A stretch of DNA of 64,000 nt, from NCBI RefSeq assembly GCF_021272185.1, contig NZ_JAJSEC010000012.1, positions 42,275 through 106,274 on the forward strand, in the 5' to 3' direction. How positions within the stretch are numbered: position 1 is the stretch's first letter; every line of letters starts with the position of its first letter. The notes beneath the pieces were generated by a model. The model made no database searches. It had not been told where the DNA came from and was given only the letters and a program-made list of their open reading frames with translations. Positions 1 through 9,949 of this stretch are shown here, piece after piece. This DNA comes from Roseivivax sp. GX 12232 (GTDB taxonomy: Bacteria > Pseudomonadota > Alphaproteobacteria > Rhodobacterales > Rhodobacteraceae). Made by a program: the position numbers and the translations under genes.

Positions 1-174
1 CAGCGCGGGCGGCTGGGCCCGAAGCTTGCCGCGCCGGGGGGCTGGTCCTTCGCGCCGCTGCCCGGGGCCTCGGCGGTGTTTCCGGTGCCCGAGGCCGCCC
101 GGCCTTTCGTGGAGGCGGAGGGGCTGGAGTGGGTTGGTGGTTCGGATGGGGGGCTGGGGCGGTTGCGGTTGTGA
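1..174 (+). CDS. C-terminal end of a truncated gene, function unknown
   Basis: The frame starting at base 1 is open from the window edge to a TGA at 172-174, giving about 57 residues rich in Gly, Ala and Pro and ending in GRLRL. Codon usage is GC-rich at third positions, as in the neighbouring genes, which is the only support for coding. No domain can be recognised from this tail, and the start lies outside the window. It could also be a chance open frame in GC-rich DNA. Confidence 0.4.
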   Translation, partial: QRGRLGPKLAAPGGWSFAPLPGASAVFPVPEAARPFVEAEGLEWVGGSDGGLGRLRL

Positions 175-202
175 GGATTGGGGGTGGCTGGTGTGGGTGG
201 AT

Positions 203-372
203 TTGCGCCCGAACAGCACCGAAGGTGCCGGGCGCGCGCCGGACCGGCCCCTTGGGCCGGCGCTCCTTGGGGTGGCGCGCCTAGTTGGTCGTTAGTCCTG
301 ACCTTGTGGGGATAAAGCGCGCAGCTAAAAGGGCAGCAGCGCCGGCCCCCCGGTCCGGCGCGCGCCCTCTGG
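203..372. repeat. Structured intergenic repeat, copy 1
   Basis: This stretch shares its layout with 3112-3281. Copy 1 has a small hairpin (GCACC-GAA-GGTGC, 216-228), an 18-base left arm (230-247, GGGCGCGCGCCGGACCGG) and its exact reverse complement at 350-367. Inside the arms, GGGCCGGCGCT (254-264) also pairs with AGCGCCGGCCC (338-348). The roughly 70-base apical loop keeps the words TAGTCCTGACCTTG and ATAAAGCGC in both copies. It encodes no protein and carries no transposase. It may be a non-autonomous mobile repeat, a structured RNA or a REP-like element. It sits upstream of the SRP RNA. Confidence 0.75.
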
Positions 373-473
373 CGGGATTCGACCGGACGTGGGGATTTGC
401 GGCGCGGGGGCCGACATGCGCCAATCACGAACGGCGGAACATCATCCGCACCTCCCTCACCTCACCCCGAGGG

Positions 474-502
474 TTGCGAATCCGTGCGGTGACGCCTATT
501 TC
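474..502 (+). promoter_or_regulatory. Probable promoter of the SRP RNA gene
   Basis: TTGCGA (474-479) and TATTTC (497-502) are separated by exactly 17 bases. The expected start falls about seven bases downstream, at the GAGAGG that opens the SRP RNA stem. The -35 box is a good match to the housekeeping consensus and the -10 a partial one. This is inferred from position and spacing only. Confidence 0.5.
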
Positions 503-507
503 GGCCT

Positions 508-602
508 TGAGAGGTTGGCGCGGGCAGGCGCCTCGCCAACCCGGTCAGGTCCGGAAGGAAGCAGCCGTAACGAGCCCCGCTTGGGTCGCGTTCAGCCTCT
601 CA
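508..602 (+). ncRNA. ffs: Signal recognition particle 4.5S-type RNA
   Basis: The sequence contains the hallmark SRP domain IV motif GGTCAGGTCCGGAAGGAAGC followed by AGCC, which is the Ffh-binding asymmetric loop and GGAA tetraloop. The ends pair: GAGAGG at 509-514 with CCTCTC at 596-601, giving a single long hairpin of about 95 nt, the usual size of the small bacterial SRP RNA. With Ffh it forms the particle that targets nascent membrane proteins to FtsY and SecYEG. Ends are set from the closing stem, so they are good to a few bases. Identification is very secure from the motif. Confidence 0.95.
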
Positions 603-748
603 CCTTATCCCTTCAGTGCAGATGTTTTGATGCGATGGTCCAGTTGGGGCCGTCGAGGGTGCTTTGGCGCCTTTGCAAAGGCAAAGTGCGCGTTCCCCGC
701 AAAACCCATTTATTCCAAAACCTTGGCGTAAGGCGACGCCCCGCCCCC

Positions 749-1258
749 TCAACTATGCCGCAAAAACGGCACCGGCTCCGGCCGCGCGGCCAGGGCCCAG
801 CGCATCTGGGCCTCGGTCTCGATGGCGCAGGGGCGCACGGCGCGCAGGCGGGGCAGCGCCTCGTCGGGGGCCTCACCCATCTCGATCATCAGCCGCAGCG
901 CCGCCATGCCCGAACGCCCGCAGCCCGCGCGGCAGTGCACCAGCACCCGGCCGCCCCCCAGAAGCGCCTTGCGCGCGAACCCCGAGACCGCGACCCAGCG
1001 GGTGTCGAAGGCGGTGTCGGGCGCGCCGCCGTCCTCGATCTCGATCTGGTCCCAGCGGGTGCCGCGCTGCTGCATGTCGGCGCCGAAACTCTCGGCCCCG
1101 GCCATGTAAAGCTCAAGCCGGGTGACCAGCGACAGAACCAGCGCCGGGCGCCAGTGCCTCAGATGCTCGAGATCGCCCGCGTAATCGCCCGAAGCCCCGG
1201 GCATGGGCGCGATGCCGAGGATGCCGCTGCCGACCGCGAGGGCGTGGATCACATGCAT
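749..1258 (-). CDS. Protein tyrosine/dual-specificity phosphatase-like protein
   Basis: This 169-residue protein has the C-x5-R phosphatase loop: His108-Cys109 followed by Arg115-Ser116 within HCRAGCGRSG, with Cys109 the expected nucleophile. The size and the upstream Asp-containing segment fit small cytosolic dual-specificity phosphatases, in which a phospho-cysteine intermediate forms on the loop. The chosen ATG follows GGGAGGC, a good ribosome binding site, whereas the longer open frame upstream looks non-coding. It ends just after the SRP RNA and is transcribed toward it. The substrate cannot be told from the sequence. Confidence 0.8.
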   Translation of the reverse strand: MHVIHALAVGSGILGIAPMPGASGDYAGDLEHLRHWRPALVLSLVTRLELYMAGAESFGADMQQRGTRWDQIEIEDGGAPDTAFDTRWVAVSGFARKALLGGGRVLVHCRAGCGRSGMAALRLMIEMGEAPDEALPRLRAVRPCAIETEAQMRWALAARPEPVPFLRHS

Positions 1259-1469
1259 GAGGCTGCCTCCCGCACGGGCCTCACGCCCGCGCAAAGGCAC
1301 CGGGCGCCGCGCGGGCCGCAGCCCGCGCCGCTCGTCTGCTTGGAGCCGCCTGGGTCCATGCCTCCTCCTTGCAAAGACCGCCTGTCGCGGGATCATACAG
1401 GCTTTGCATCGGGAGATAAGGCAATTCTGCTGCAAGGCGAGGCGCTTGCGGGACGCCCGCGCCCCGGGG

Positions 1470-2309
1470 TCAGGGCCGCCGGGCGTCGCGGGGATAGGTG
1501 CCGAGGATGGTTAGCTCCTCGGTGAAATAGGCCAGCTCCTCGAGCGCGCGGGCGACGGCGGGATCCTCGGGGTGGCCCTCGATGTCGGCGTAGAACTGGC
1601 TCGCCTCGAAGGAGCCGCCGACCATGTAGCTCTCGAGCTTGGTCATGTTGACGCCATTGGTCGCGAAGCCCCCCATTGCCTTGTAGAGCGCCGCGGGAAT
1701 GTTGCGGGTCTGGAAGACGAAGGTGGTCAGCATGCCGTGATCGCCGCGCCGGGTCAGGTCGGCCTCGGGGCTCATCACCAGGAAGCGGGTGGTGTTGTTG
1801 CCTTCGTCCTCGATGTGGCGGGCCAGGACGTCGAGCCCGTAGATCTCGGCGGCCAGCTCGCCCGCCAGCGCGCCGCGCGACCGCACGCCGGCCTCGGCGA
1901 TGGCCCGGGCCGAGCCCGCGGTGTCCGCCCCCGTCACCCGCCGGATGCCGTTGTCGCGCAGGAAATTGCGGCACTGCCCCAGAAGCACCGTGTGGCTCTG
2001 GGCCTCGGCGATGTCGGCGATGGTGGTGCCCGGCACGCCCAGAAGGTTGATGTGCACCCGCACGAAGGCCTCGCCGATGATCTTCAGCTCGGAGCCCGGC
2101 AGGAGCGAATGGATGTCGGCCACCCGGCCGTAGGTGGAGTTCTCCACCGGCAGCATCGCGAGCTCGGCCTGGCCGGTCTTCACCGCCTCGATCGCATCCT
2201 CGAAGGTGCGGCAGGCCAGGGCCTCGTGGTCGGGCCGCGCGCTGCGGCAGGCTTCGTGCGAATAGGCACCGGGTTCGCCCTGGAAGGCGATGCGTTTCTG
2301 ACTGGCCAT
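1470..2309 (-). CDS. pheA: Prephenate dehydratase
   Basis: This 279-residue monofunctional enzyme converts prephenate to phenylpyruvate in phenylalanine synthesis. The N-terminal catalytic domain (about 1-180) starts with IAFQGEPGAYSHEA and carries the substrate-binding Thr-Arg-Phe motif (NNTTRF, T164-F166). A C-terminal ACT domain (about 190-275) with GGFATNGVNMTKLES indicates allosteric control by phenylalanine. There is no chorismate mutase domain. The ATG opening MASQKR was chosen because the family begins there. It is divergent from the cytochrome c gene, leaving about 120 bases for both promoters. Confidence 0.95.
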   Translation of the reverse strand: MASQKRIAFQGEPGAYSHEACRSARPDHEALACRTFEDAIEAVKTGQAELAMLPVENSTYGRVADIHSLLPGSELKIIGEAFVRVHINLLGVPGTTIADIAEAQSHTVLLGQCRNFLRDNGIRRVTGADTAGSARAIAEAGVRSRGALAGELAAEIYGLDVLARHIEDEGNNTTRFLVMSPEADLTRRGDHGMLTTFVFQTRNIPAALYKAMGGFATNGVNMTKLESYMVGGSFEASQFYADIEGHPEDPAVARALEELAYFTEELTILGTYPRDARRP

Positions 2310-2427
2310 GAAAAGTCTCTGGAACTGGTCTCTCGAGGGGGCGTTTCGTCGCGGTGAGTATACCTTGCCTCTCCGAATTGGAACCAATAGAACCCGCTGA
2401 AACTCAGGACACGACGGACCGGACTCC

Positions 2428-2979
2428 ATGTTTGACACGATGACCTTCACCAAGATCATTGGTGGCTTCTGCGGCGCTTTGCTTGTCTTCCTGCTGGGCG
2501 GCTGGGCCGCCGAGAGTCTCTTCCACGTCGGCGGGACGCATAGCGCCGAACACGGAGAGGGTCACGGCGAAGAGGGCGAACAGGTCGCCACCGGCTTCCC
2601 CATCGAGGTTGCCGAGGAAGACGGCGCCGCCGAAGAGGAAGAAGAGGTGGACTTCGCCTCGCTTTGGGAAAACGCCGACGCCGGCGCCGGCGAGCGCGTC
2701 TTCAGCCAGTGCCGCGCCTGCCACCAGCTCGAGGAAGGCGCCAATGCGGTTGGCCCCTATCTCTACGGCGTGGTCGACCGCGACATCGGGTCGGCGGAAG
2801 GCTTCAACTACTCCGGTGCGCTCTCCGAGGCGGGCGACGTCTGGACCCCGGAGAACCTCTTCAACTTCCTCGAGAACCCGCGCGGCTGGGCGCCGGGCAC
2901 CTCGATGTCCTACAGCGGCCTGTCGGACCCCGAGGACCGGGTGAACCTGATCGCCTACCTCGATCAGACCGACAGCTGA
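2428..2979 (+). CDS. cycM: Membrane-anchored cytochrome c (CycM/c552 type)
   Basis: The 183-residue protein has an N-terminal membrane segment (about 9-30) that acts as an uncleaved anchor. An acidic, Glu/His-rich linker (about 38-75) follows, then a class I cytochrome c domain with the haem motif C95-RA-C98-H99. The likely distal ligand is Met160 in GTSMSY. This architecture matches membrane-bound cytochromes that pass electrons from the bc1 complex to terminal oxidases at the periplasmic face. The acidic linker is typical. A strong terminator follows the gene. The CycM assignment is family-level; the electron partners are inferred. Confidence 0.9.
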   Translation: MFDTMTFTKIIGGFCGALLVFLLGGWAAESLFHVGGTHSAEHGEGHGEEGEQVATGFPIEVAEEDGAAEEEEEVDFASLWENADAGAGERVFSQCRACHQLEEGANAVGPYLYGVVDRDIGSAEGFNYSGALSEAGDVWTPENLFNFLENPRGWAPGTSMSYSGLSDPEDRVNLIAYLDQTDS

Positions 2980-3020
2980 GGCGCGGGGGCCCCGGCGCGG
3001 GGCCTTTTGCGACGGATCGG

Positions 3021-3058
3021 AAAGGCGCGGGCCCGGTTGGGTGCCGCGCCTTTTTGTT
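3021..3058 (+). terminator. Intrinsic terminator after the cytochrome c gene
   Basis: AAAGGCGCGG (3021-3030) pairs perfectly with CCGCGCCTTT (3044-3053) and runs into TTTTTGTTTG. This is a classic Rho-independent terminator about 40 bases after the cytochrome stop codon. Confidence 0.85.
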
Positions 3059-3111
3059 TGGGGCGGGGTGCTGCAAATAACGGCGCCCCGTCTGCCTCCC
3101 CTCACCACCAC

Positions 3112-3281
3112 TTGCGCCCGAATAGCGCCGCAGGCGCCGGGCGCGCGCCGGACCGGCCCCTTGGGCCGGCGCTCTTGTGGGCGAAGCGCATAGCCAATCG
3201 CTAGTCCTGACCTTGCTGCCATAAAGCGCCTAGCCCGGAGCTAAGCAGCGCCGGCCCCCGGTCCGGCGCGCGCCCTCTGCC
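3112..3281. repeat. Structured intergenic repeat, copy 2
   Basis: Second copy of the element at 203-372. It has the same 18-base inverted arms (3139-3156 and 3258-3275), the same inner pairing GGGCCGGCGCT/AGCGCCGGCCC (3163-3173 with 3247-3257), and the conserved loop words TAGTCCTGACCTTG and ATAAAGCGC. The small 5' hairpin is GCGCC-GCA-GGCGC (3125-3137). Relative to copy 1 it differs by changes on both strands that keep pairing, which argues for a selected structure. The remaining bases up to 3475 are the yejA leader with nothing else recognised. Confidence 0.75.
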
Positions 3282-3397
3282 TGCTCGGGGTGCGGCGACA
3301 CATTGGGACCCACTCCAACTCCGCCCACCAGCCCCGCACCCGCACGCCCCTCCCCCAACCTCACAGGGCGATTACACGCGGTTCACGCAATAGAAAC

Positions 3398-3426
3398 TTG
3401 AACGTCCCCGCGGCGCGCCCTTACCG
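3398..3426 (+). promoter_or_regulatory. Weak candidate promoter of the yej operon
   Basis: TTGAAC (3398-3403) lies 17 bases before TTACCG (3421-3426), which is a poor -10. The -35 box is part of an inverted repeat, GTTCA (3381-3385) and TGAAC (3399-3403), which could bind a regulator. Position upstream of the first gene of the operon is the main support. Confidence 0.3.
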
Positions 3427-3475
3427 TGAATGAGGGGCCCGCCGGGCGCCCGCATATCACCAAAGGGAGAGGCCC

Positions 3476-5401
3476 ATGACCCGTTTCGTCGACACCCGCC
3501 TGACGCGCCGGGAGGCGCTGGTCCTCTTTGGCGGGGCGGCCGCGACGGGGCTCGGCGGCCTGCCGCGTCCGGGCTTCGCGGCGGCGCATTCCGAGGTCAT
3601 CCGCAGCCACGGCTATTCCTTCTACGGCGATCTGCAGTACCCCGAGGACTTCCCGCATTTCTCCTATGTGAACCCCGACGCCCCGCGCGGCGGCGAGATC
3701 ATCCTGAGCGACCTCGGCACCTTCGACGGCTTCAACCGCTGGGCCAGCCAGGGCCGGCCCGAGGGCCTCTCCTCGGTGGTGGCCGAAAGCATGTTCGGCG
3801 ACGGCCCCTGGGGCACGCCGACCCCGGCGGATTCGCTGACCGATGCCTACGGGCTCCTGGCCGAGGCGGTGGAATACCCCGAGGGCAAGGAATGGTGCGT
3901 CTTCCACATGCGCCCCGAGGCGCGCTTCTCGAACGGCACGCCGGTGACCGCGCATGACGCGCTCTTCACCCACAACCTGTTCCTGGAACAGGGCATCCGC
4001 TCCTACGCGCGGGCGGTGAAGGAACGCATCGCCGGCGTCGAGGTGATCGACGACCACACCATCCGCTTCGAGTTCGTCGACGGCATCTCGCGGCGCTCGC
4101 TGATCGAACAGGTCGGCGGCACGCCGGTCTTCTCCAAGGCCTGGTACGAGGAAACCGGCGAGCGGCTCGACAAGCCCAGCCTCAACTCGCCCATGGCCTC
4201 GGGGCCCTATGTGGTCGGCGATTACGAGATCAACCGCTACGTGGTCTACGAGCGCAACCCCGACTACTGGGGCTGGCACCTGCCGATCAACGTCGGGCGG
4301 CACAACTTCGACCGCGTGCGGATCGAGTATTTCGCCGACGACTCCGCCGATTTCGAGGCCTTCAAGGCCGGCGTCTACACCTTCCGCCCCGAGGGCAGCA
4401 CCAAGCGCTGGGCCACCGGCTACGACTTCCCCAAGGTCGAGGAAGGCACCGTCAAGCGCGAGGAGATCGCCACCAGCACCGCGCCGCAGAGCACCGGCAT
4501 CATCTACAACACCCAGCGCGCACCCTTCGACGACAAGACCGTCCGCCAGGCGCTGGGGCTGATGTACAACTTCGAGTGGACGCGGGAATCGCTGCAATAC
4601 GGGCTGACCTCGGTGCGTGAAAGCTTCCTGCAGGGCACCGAGATGGCGGCCTCGGGCCTGCCCGGCGCCGACGAGAAGGCCTTTCTCGAGGCCCTGGGCG
4701 ACGTGGTGCCGCCCGCGCTCTACACCGAAGAGGCGGTGGTGCCGCATACCTCGGACCCCGCCTCGGCGACCGACCGGCGCAACATGCGCCAGGCGCTCCG
4801 GCTCCTGCGCGAGGCGGGCTACGAGGTCGGCGACGACGGACGGCTGCGCGACGGCGAAGGCAACCCGCTCGAGGTGGAATTCCTGATCTCCTCGGCCACC
4901 GGCGACACCGTCGAGGCGCTGGTCACGACCTATGTCGGCAACCTGCAGGCCCTGGGCGTCGACGCCCGCGTCGAGAAGATCGACACCGCGCAGATCCAGC
5001 AGCGCTTCCTCGACAAGGACTACGACGTCCTTTTCACCCGCTACGTCAGCTTCATGTCGGTCGGCACCGGCCTCAAGCAGATGTTCGGCTCCGAGACCGC
5101 CGAGGTCTCGAGCTACAACCCCGCCACGCTGAAAAGCCCGCTGGTCGACGCGATCATCGAGAAGGCGCTCGACGCCGACAGCCGCGAGGAAGAGGTCACC
5201 GCGCTGAAGGTGCTCGACCGGGCGCTGCGCTGGGAACGCATCGTGATTTCCTCGGGATATGTTGCAGAGGCCTGGGTGGCCTATTACGACCTGTTCGGCC
5301 GGCCCGACGAGCTGCCGCCGCTTTCGGTCGGCTATCTCGATTTCTGGTGGTACGACGAAGACAAGGCCGAGGCCCTGAAGGCTTCCGGCGCATTGAGGTA
5401 A
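3476..5401 (+). CDS. yejA: Peptide ABC transporter, periplasmic binding protein (YejA-like)
   Basis: This 641-residue family 5 extracellular solute-binding protein starts with a twin-arginine-like leader (TRREALVLFGG, cleavage near Ala36). After the leader come the SBP family 5 core with GGEIILSDLGTFDGFN and the closing lobe. It is larger than generic oligopeptide binders, as in YejA. It should capture oligopeptides in the periplasm for the two permeases and ATPase encoded directly downstream. AGGGAGAG precedes the ATG. Order and sizes of the four genes match yejABEF, which in enterobacteria imports microcin C; the natural peptide substrate here is unknown. Confidence 0.9.
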   Translation: MTRFVDTRLTRREALVLFGGAAATGLGGLPRPGFAAAHSEVIRSHGYSFYGDLQYPEDFPHFSYVNPDAPRGGEIILSDLGTFDGFNRWASQGRPEGLSSVVAESMFGDGPWGTPTPADSLTDAYGLLAEAVEYPEGKEWCVFHMRPEARFSNGTPVTAHDALFTHNLFLEQGIRSYARAVKERIAGVEVIDDHTIRFEFVDGISRRSLIEQVGGTPVFSKAWYEETGERLDKPSLNSPMASGPYVVGDYEINRYVVYERNPDYWGWHLPINVGRHNFDRVRIEYFADDSADFEAFKAGVYTFRPEGSTKRWATGYDFPKVEEGTVKREEIATSTAPQSTGIIYNTQRAPFDDKTVRQALGLMYNFEWTRESLQYGLTSVRESFLQGTEMAASGLPGADEKAFLEALGDVVPPALYTEEAVVPHTSDPASATDRRNMRQALRLLREAGYEVGDDGRLRDGEGNPLEVEFLISSATGDTVEALVTTYVGNLQALGVDARVEKIDTAQIQQRFLDKDYDVLFTRYVSFMSVGTGLKQMFGSETAEVSSYNPATLKSPLVDAIIEKALDADSREEEVTALKVLDRALRWERIVISSGYVAEAWVAYYDLFGRPDELPPLSVGYLDFWWYDEDKAEALKASGALR

Positions 5402-5404
5402 CCC

Positions 5405-6496
5405 TTGGGCGCATACATCCTGCGGCGATTGCTGCTCGTGATTCCCACCCTCCTGGGGATCATGGTCGTCAATTTCACCCTCGTGCAGTTCGTCCCTGGC
5501 GGGCCGATCGAGCAGATCCTCGCCGAGATGCGGGGCGAAGGCGATGTCTTCGGCGGCTTCGCCGGCGCCAACAACGACGTCGGCATGACCGAGGAGACCT
5601 TCGGCTCGGACAGCGAATACGTCGGCGCCCGCGGCCTACCCAAGGACTTCATCGAGGAGCTTGAAAAGGAGTTCGGCTTCGACAAGCCGCCGCTGCAGCG
5701 CTTCCTCGACATGATGTGGAGCTACATGCGGCTCGACTTCGGCGAGAGCTACTTCCGCTCGATCTCGGTCACCGACCTGGTGCTGGAGAAGATGCCGGTG
5801 TCGATCACGCTGGGGCTCTGGTCGACGGTGATCGCCTATCTCGTCTCGATCCCGCTCGGCATCCGCAAGGCGGTGAACGACGGCACCAGCTTCGACACCT
5901 GGACCTCGGCCATGATCATCGTGGCCTATGCGATCCCGGGCTTCCTCTTCGCGATCCTGCTTCTGGTGCTGTTCGCGGGCGGCTCCTACTTCCAGATCTT
6001 CCCGCTCCGAGGATTGACCTCGGACAACTTCGAGGAGCTCTCGCTCATCGGCAAGGTGGCGGATTACTTCTGGCACATCGCCCTGCCGGTCACCGCCTCG
6101 ACCATCTCGGCCTTCGCGACGCTGACGCTCTTGACCAAGAATTCCTTCCTGGACGAGATCAAGAAGCAATACGTGATGACCGCCCGGGCCAAGGGGCTGA
6201 CCGAGCGCCGGGTGCTCTACGGCCATGTCTTCCGCAACGCCATGCTGATCGTGATCGCGGGCTTCCCGGCGGTCTTCATCGGGGTCTTCTTCGCCGGCAG
6301 CCTGATCATCGAGACGATCTTCTCGCTCGACGGGTTGGGGCGGCTCGGCTTCGAGGCGGCGGTGGCGCGCGACTACCCGGTGATCTTCGGCACGCTCTTC
6401 ATCTTCGGCCTGATCGGCCTGGTGGTCGGGATCCTGTCGGACCTGATGTATGTCTTCGTCGATCCGCGCATCGACTTCGAAAAGCGGGAGGGCTGA
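5405..6496 (+). CDS. yejB: Peptide ABC transporter permease (YejB-like)
   Basis: Inner-membrane permease of 363 residues, first of the two membrane subunits. It starts with the family-typical [19 protein letters not shown] transmembrane segment. It carries a loop insertion (about 40-80) seen in YejB and the coupling-helix region around [21 protein letters not shown], where the ATPase docks. The start codon is TTG, three bases after the yejA stop; it was chosen because YejB proteins begin MGAYL and no ATG is available nearby. About six membrane helices are expected. Confidence 0.92.
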   Translation: MGAYILRRLLLVIPTLLGIMVVNFTLVQFVPGGPIEQILAEMRGEGDVFGGFAGANNDVGMTEETFGSDSEYVGARGLPKDFIEELEKEFGFDKPPLQRFLDMMWSYMRLDFGESYFRSISVTDLVLEKMPVSITLGLWSTVIAYLVSIPLGIRKAVNDGTSFDTWTSAMIIVAYAIPGFLFAILLLVLFAGGSYFQIFPLRGLTSDNFEELSLIGKVADYFWHIALPVTASTISAFATLTLLTKNSFLDEIKKQYVMTARAKGLTERRVLYGHVFRNAMLIVIAGFPAVFIGVFFAGSLIIETIFSLDGLGRLGFEAAVARDYPVIFGTLFIFGLIGLVVGILSDLMYVFVDPRIDFEKREG

Positions 6497-6499
6497 GCC

Positions 6500-7684
6500 A
6501 TGGCCGCCGATCCCGATCCCATCGCCCCCGAGCCGATGCCCGGCAAGCCCGTGGCGCCCGAGCCCCGGCCCGGCCGCTTCGCGCTCTCGCCCTTGAACAA
6601 GCGGCGCTGGCGCAACTTCAAGGCCAACCGCCGCGCCTTCTGGTCGCTCTGGATCTTCCTGGTGCTCTTCGGGCTGTCGCTCTTTGCGGAGTTCCTGGCC
6701 AACGACAAGCCGATCCTGGTCAGCTACCGGGGCGAGCTGCGGATGCCGATCTTCAGCTTCTACTCCGAGACCGATTTCGGCGGGGACTTCCGCACCGAGG
6801 CCGCCTATCGCGACCCCGAGGTGCGCTGCCTGATCGAGACCGGCGGGCTGATCGACTGTTTCGACGACCCCGACGGGCTGATCGTGGCGGCCCGCGACGG
6901 CGGCATCGAGGACCCCGATTTCGCCAAGGGCTGGATGCTCTGGCCGGTGATCCCCTACAGCTACGACACGCCGGTCGACCGCCCCGGCGCGGCGCCCCTG
7001 CCGCCCAACGGCGAGAACTGGCTCGGCACCGACGACACCAAGCGCGACGTCACCGCGCGGGTGATCTACGGCTTCCGACTGTCGATCATGTTCACCCTGA
7101 TGGTGACCGTCGCCTCCTCGGTGATCGGGATCATCGCGGGCGCGGTGCAGGGCTATTTCGGCGGCTGGGTCGACCTGATCTTCCAGCGCCTGATCGAGAT
7201 CTGGGCCGCGACGCCCTCGCTTTACATCATCATCATCCTCTTCGCGATCCTGGGCCGAAGTTTCTGGCTCCTGGTGCTGCTGACGGTGCTGTTCGGCTGG
7301 GTGGCGCTGGTCGGCGTGGTCCGGGCGGAATTCCTGCGCGCGCGCAACCTCGAATACGTGCGCGCGGCCAAGGCGCTCGGCGTGTCGAACTGGAAGATCA
7401 TGTTCCGCCACATGCTGCCCAACGCCATGGTGGCGACCGTGACCATGCTGCCCTTCATCGTGACCGGCACGATCTCGACCCTGGCGGGGCTCGACTTCCT
7501 GGGCTTCGGCCTGCCTTCCTCGGCGCCCTCGCTCGGCGAGCTGACGCTGCAGGCCAAGCAGAACCTGCAGGCGCCCTGGCTCGGCTTCACGGCCTTCACC
7601 GTCTTCGCGGTGATGCTCTCGCTCCTGGTCTTCATCTTCGAGGGCGTGCGCGATGCCTTCGATCCCCGGAAGACCTTCTCGTGA
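6500..7684 (+). CDS. yejE: Peptide ABC transporter permease (YejE-like)
   Basis: This 394-residue second permease has a cytosolic proline-rich N-terminus (about 1-30). A first membrane helix near FWSLWIFLVLFGLSLFAEF is followed by the long periplasmic segment typical of YejE (LVSYRGELRMPIFSFYSET). The C-terminal permease core contains the EAA-like loop VRAAKALGVSNWKIMFRHML. It begins three bases after yejB and pairs with it to form the channel of the importer. Confidence 0.92.
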   Translation: MAADPDPIAPEPMPGKPVAPEPRPGRFALSPLNKRRWRNFKANRRAFWSLWIFLVLFGLSLFAEFLANDKPILVSYRGELRMPIFSFYSETDFGGDFRTEAAYRDPEVRCLIETGGLIDCFDDPDGLIVAARDGGIEDPDFAKGWMLWPVIPYSYDTPVDRPGAAPLPPNGENWLGTDDTKRDVTARVIYGFRLSIMFTLMVTVASSVIGIIAGAVQGYFGGWVDLIFQRLIEIWAATPSLYIIIILFAILGRSFWLLVLLTVLFGWVALVGVVRAEFLRARNLEYVRAAKALGVSNWKIMFRHMLPNAMVATVTMLPFIVTGTISTLAGLDFLGFGLPSSAPSLGELTLQAKQNLQAPWLGFTAFTVFAVMLSLLVFIFEGVRDAFDPRKTFS

Positions 7685-7736
7685 TGGACCGCCCCAAGCT
7701 CCCGGCGCCCCGCCCCACCCAAGAAAAGGCCCGCGC

Positions 7737-9329
<1,593 letters not shown>

Positions 9330-9510
9330 GGGCGCGGGCCCTCTGGCTATGCGGGCGGGGATTGGAGGGCCTTGCGGCGGGGTAACGCGCCGGGGCGGTC
9401 CAGTCGGGCTCAGGCGAGCCTGAAGCGCCGTCTCTCAGAGCCACTGCCCCTCGTGGTGCATCCAAAACCACGATCGCCCAGAGCCCCGAAACACCCCCCA
9501 AAACGAATCG

Positions 9511-9538
9511 GGGCCCCGGTCGTCATCCCGGAGCCCCG
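9511..9538 (-). terminator. Weak hairpin downstream of the small ORF pair
   Basis: GGGGCCCCGG (9511-9520) pairs with CCGGAGCCCC (9529-9538) with one mismatch. On the minus strand it is followed by GATTCGTTTTGG. It lies about 35 bases after the small ORF ending at 9573. The U-rich tract is poor, so termination is uncertain. Confidence 0.4.
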
Positions 9539-9572
9539 CTAATCGCGTGCTTCTGTGTCGGTCAAACCGGCG

Positions 9573-9719
9573 TCACCTCGCGCCGAAGAGACGGGTCGGG
9601 GCCTGCCGCGGCCGAGCCTCGGTCCACATCGAGGGCGGCAGCGTGAGGCGCATCTTCCAGGCCGCGTCGATGTCGCGGCGCAGCATCGCCTCGATCTGGC
9701 GCAGGACGGGATCGATCAT
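9573..9719 (-). CDS. Small protein, 48 residues, unknown function
   Basis: This short open frame starts with an ATG preceded by AAGGAGG at ideal spacing and reads MIDPVLRQIEAMLRRDIDAA, then a tail rich in Pro and Arg. An amphipathic helix is likely over the first 25 residues. Its ATG overlaps the stop codon of the preceding small ORF (ATGA), implying translational coupling. Both are transcribed away from the LysR-type regulator gene at 9950, a classic regulator/target layout. No family is recognised. The strong ribosome binding site and overlap are the evidence that it is real. Confidence 0.65.
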   Translation of the reverse strand: MIDPVLRQIEAMLRRDIDAAWKMRLTLPPSMWTEARPRQAPTRLFGAR

Positions 9720-9850
9720 TTCCGGGCCTCCTTCGGAACCTGGAATTTCACCCGCTCACGCTTCGGCGCGGCGATACGGCGTTCCCACGGCTGGAACTCG
9801 CTCCCGCGACCGGTGGCCGCCATGAAGCTTTGTGCAAGAATGTCGAACAT
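9716..9850 (-). CDS. Small protein, 44 residues, unknown function
   Basis: The frame reads MFDILAQSFMAATGRGSEFQ and ends in a basic tail with KRERVKFQVPKEARK; it has no membrane segment or cysteine. The ATG follows GAAAGGAGGCTCCAGT, containing a full AGGAGG. Its last codon region, AAGGAGGCCCGGAAATGA, also supplies the ribosome binding site and overlapping start of the next small ORF, so the two form a coupled pair. It is divergent from the LysR-type gene with about 100 bases between. Function unknown; the net-basic C-terminus could suit nucleic acid or protein binding, but this is speculation. Confidence 0.65.
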   Translation of the reverse strand: MFDILAQSFMAATGRGSEFQPWERRIAAPKRERVKFQVPKEARK

Positions 9851-9949
9851 ACTGGAGCCTCCTTTCCTTCGCGCTCTAACATCCATATCGTCATTTCCGC
9901 GCGTTCATGCCACTCAGGAATTCTCACTAAGTGTAAGCCAGGGTTTCAT

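Noticed and set aside
203..3281. Insertion sequence bounded by the two structured repeats
   Set aside because: The interval holds ordinary core genes and no transposase; the copies are in the same orientation.
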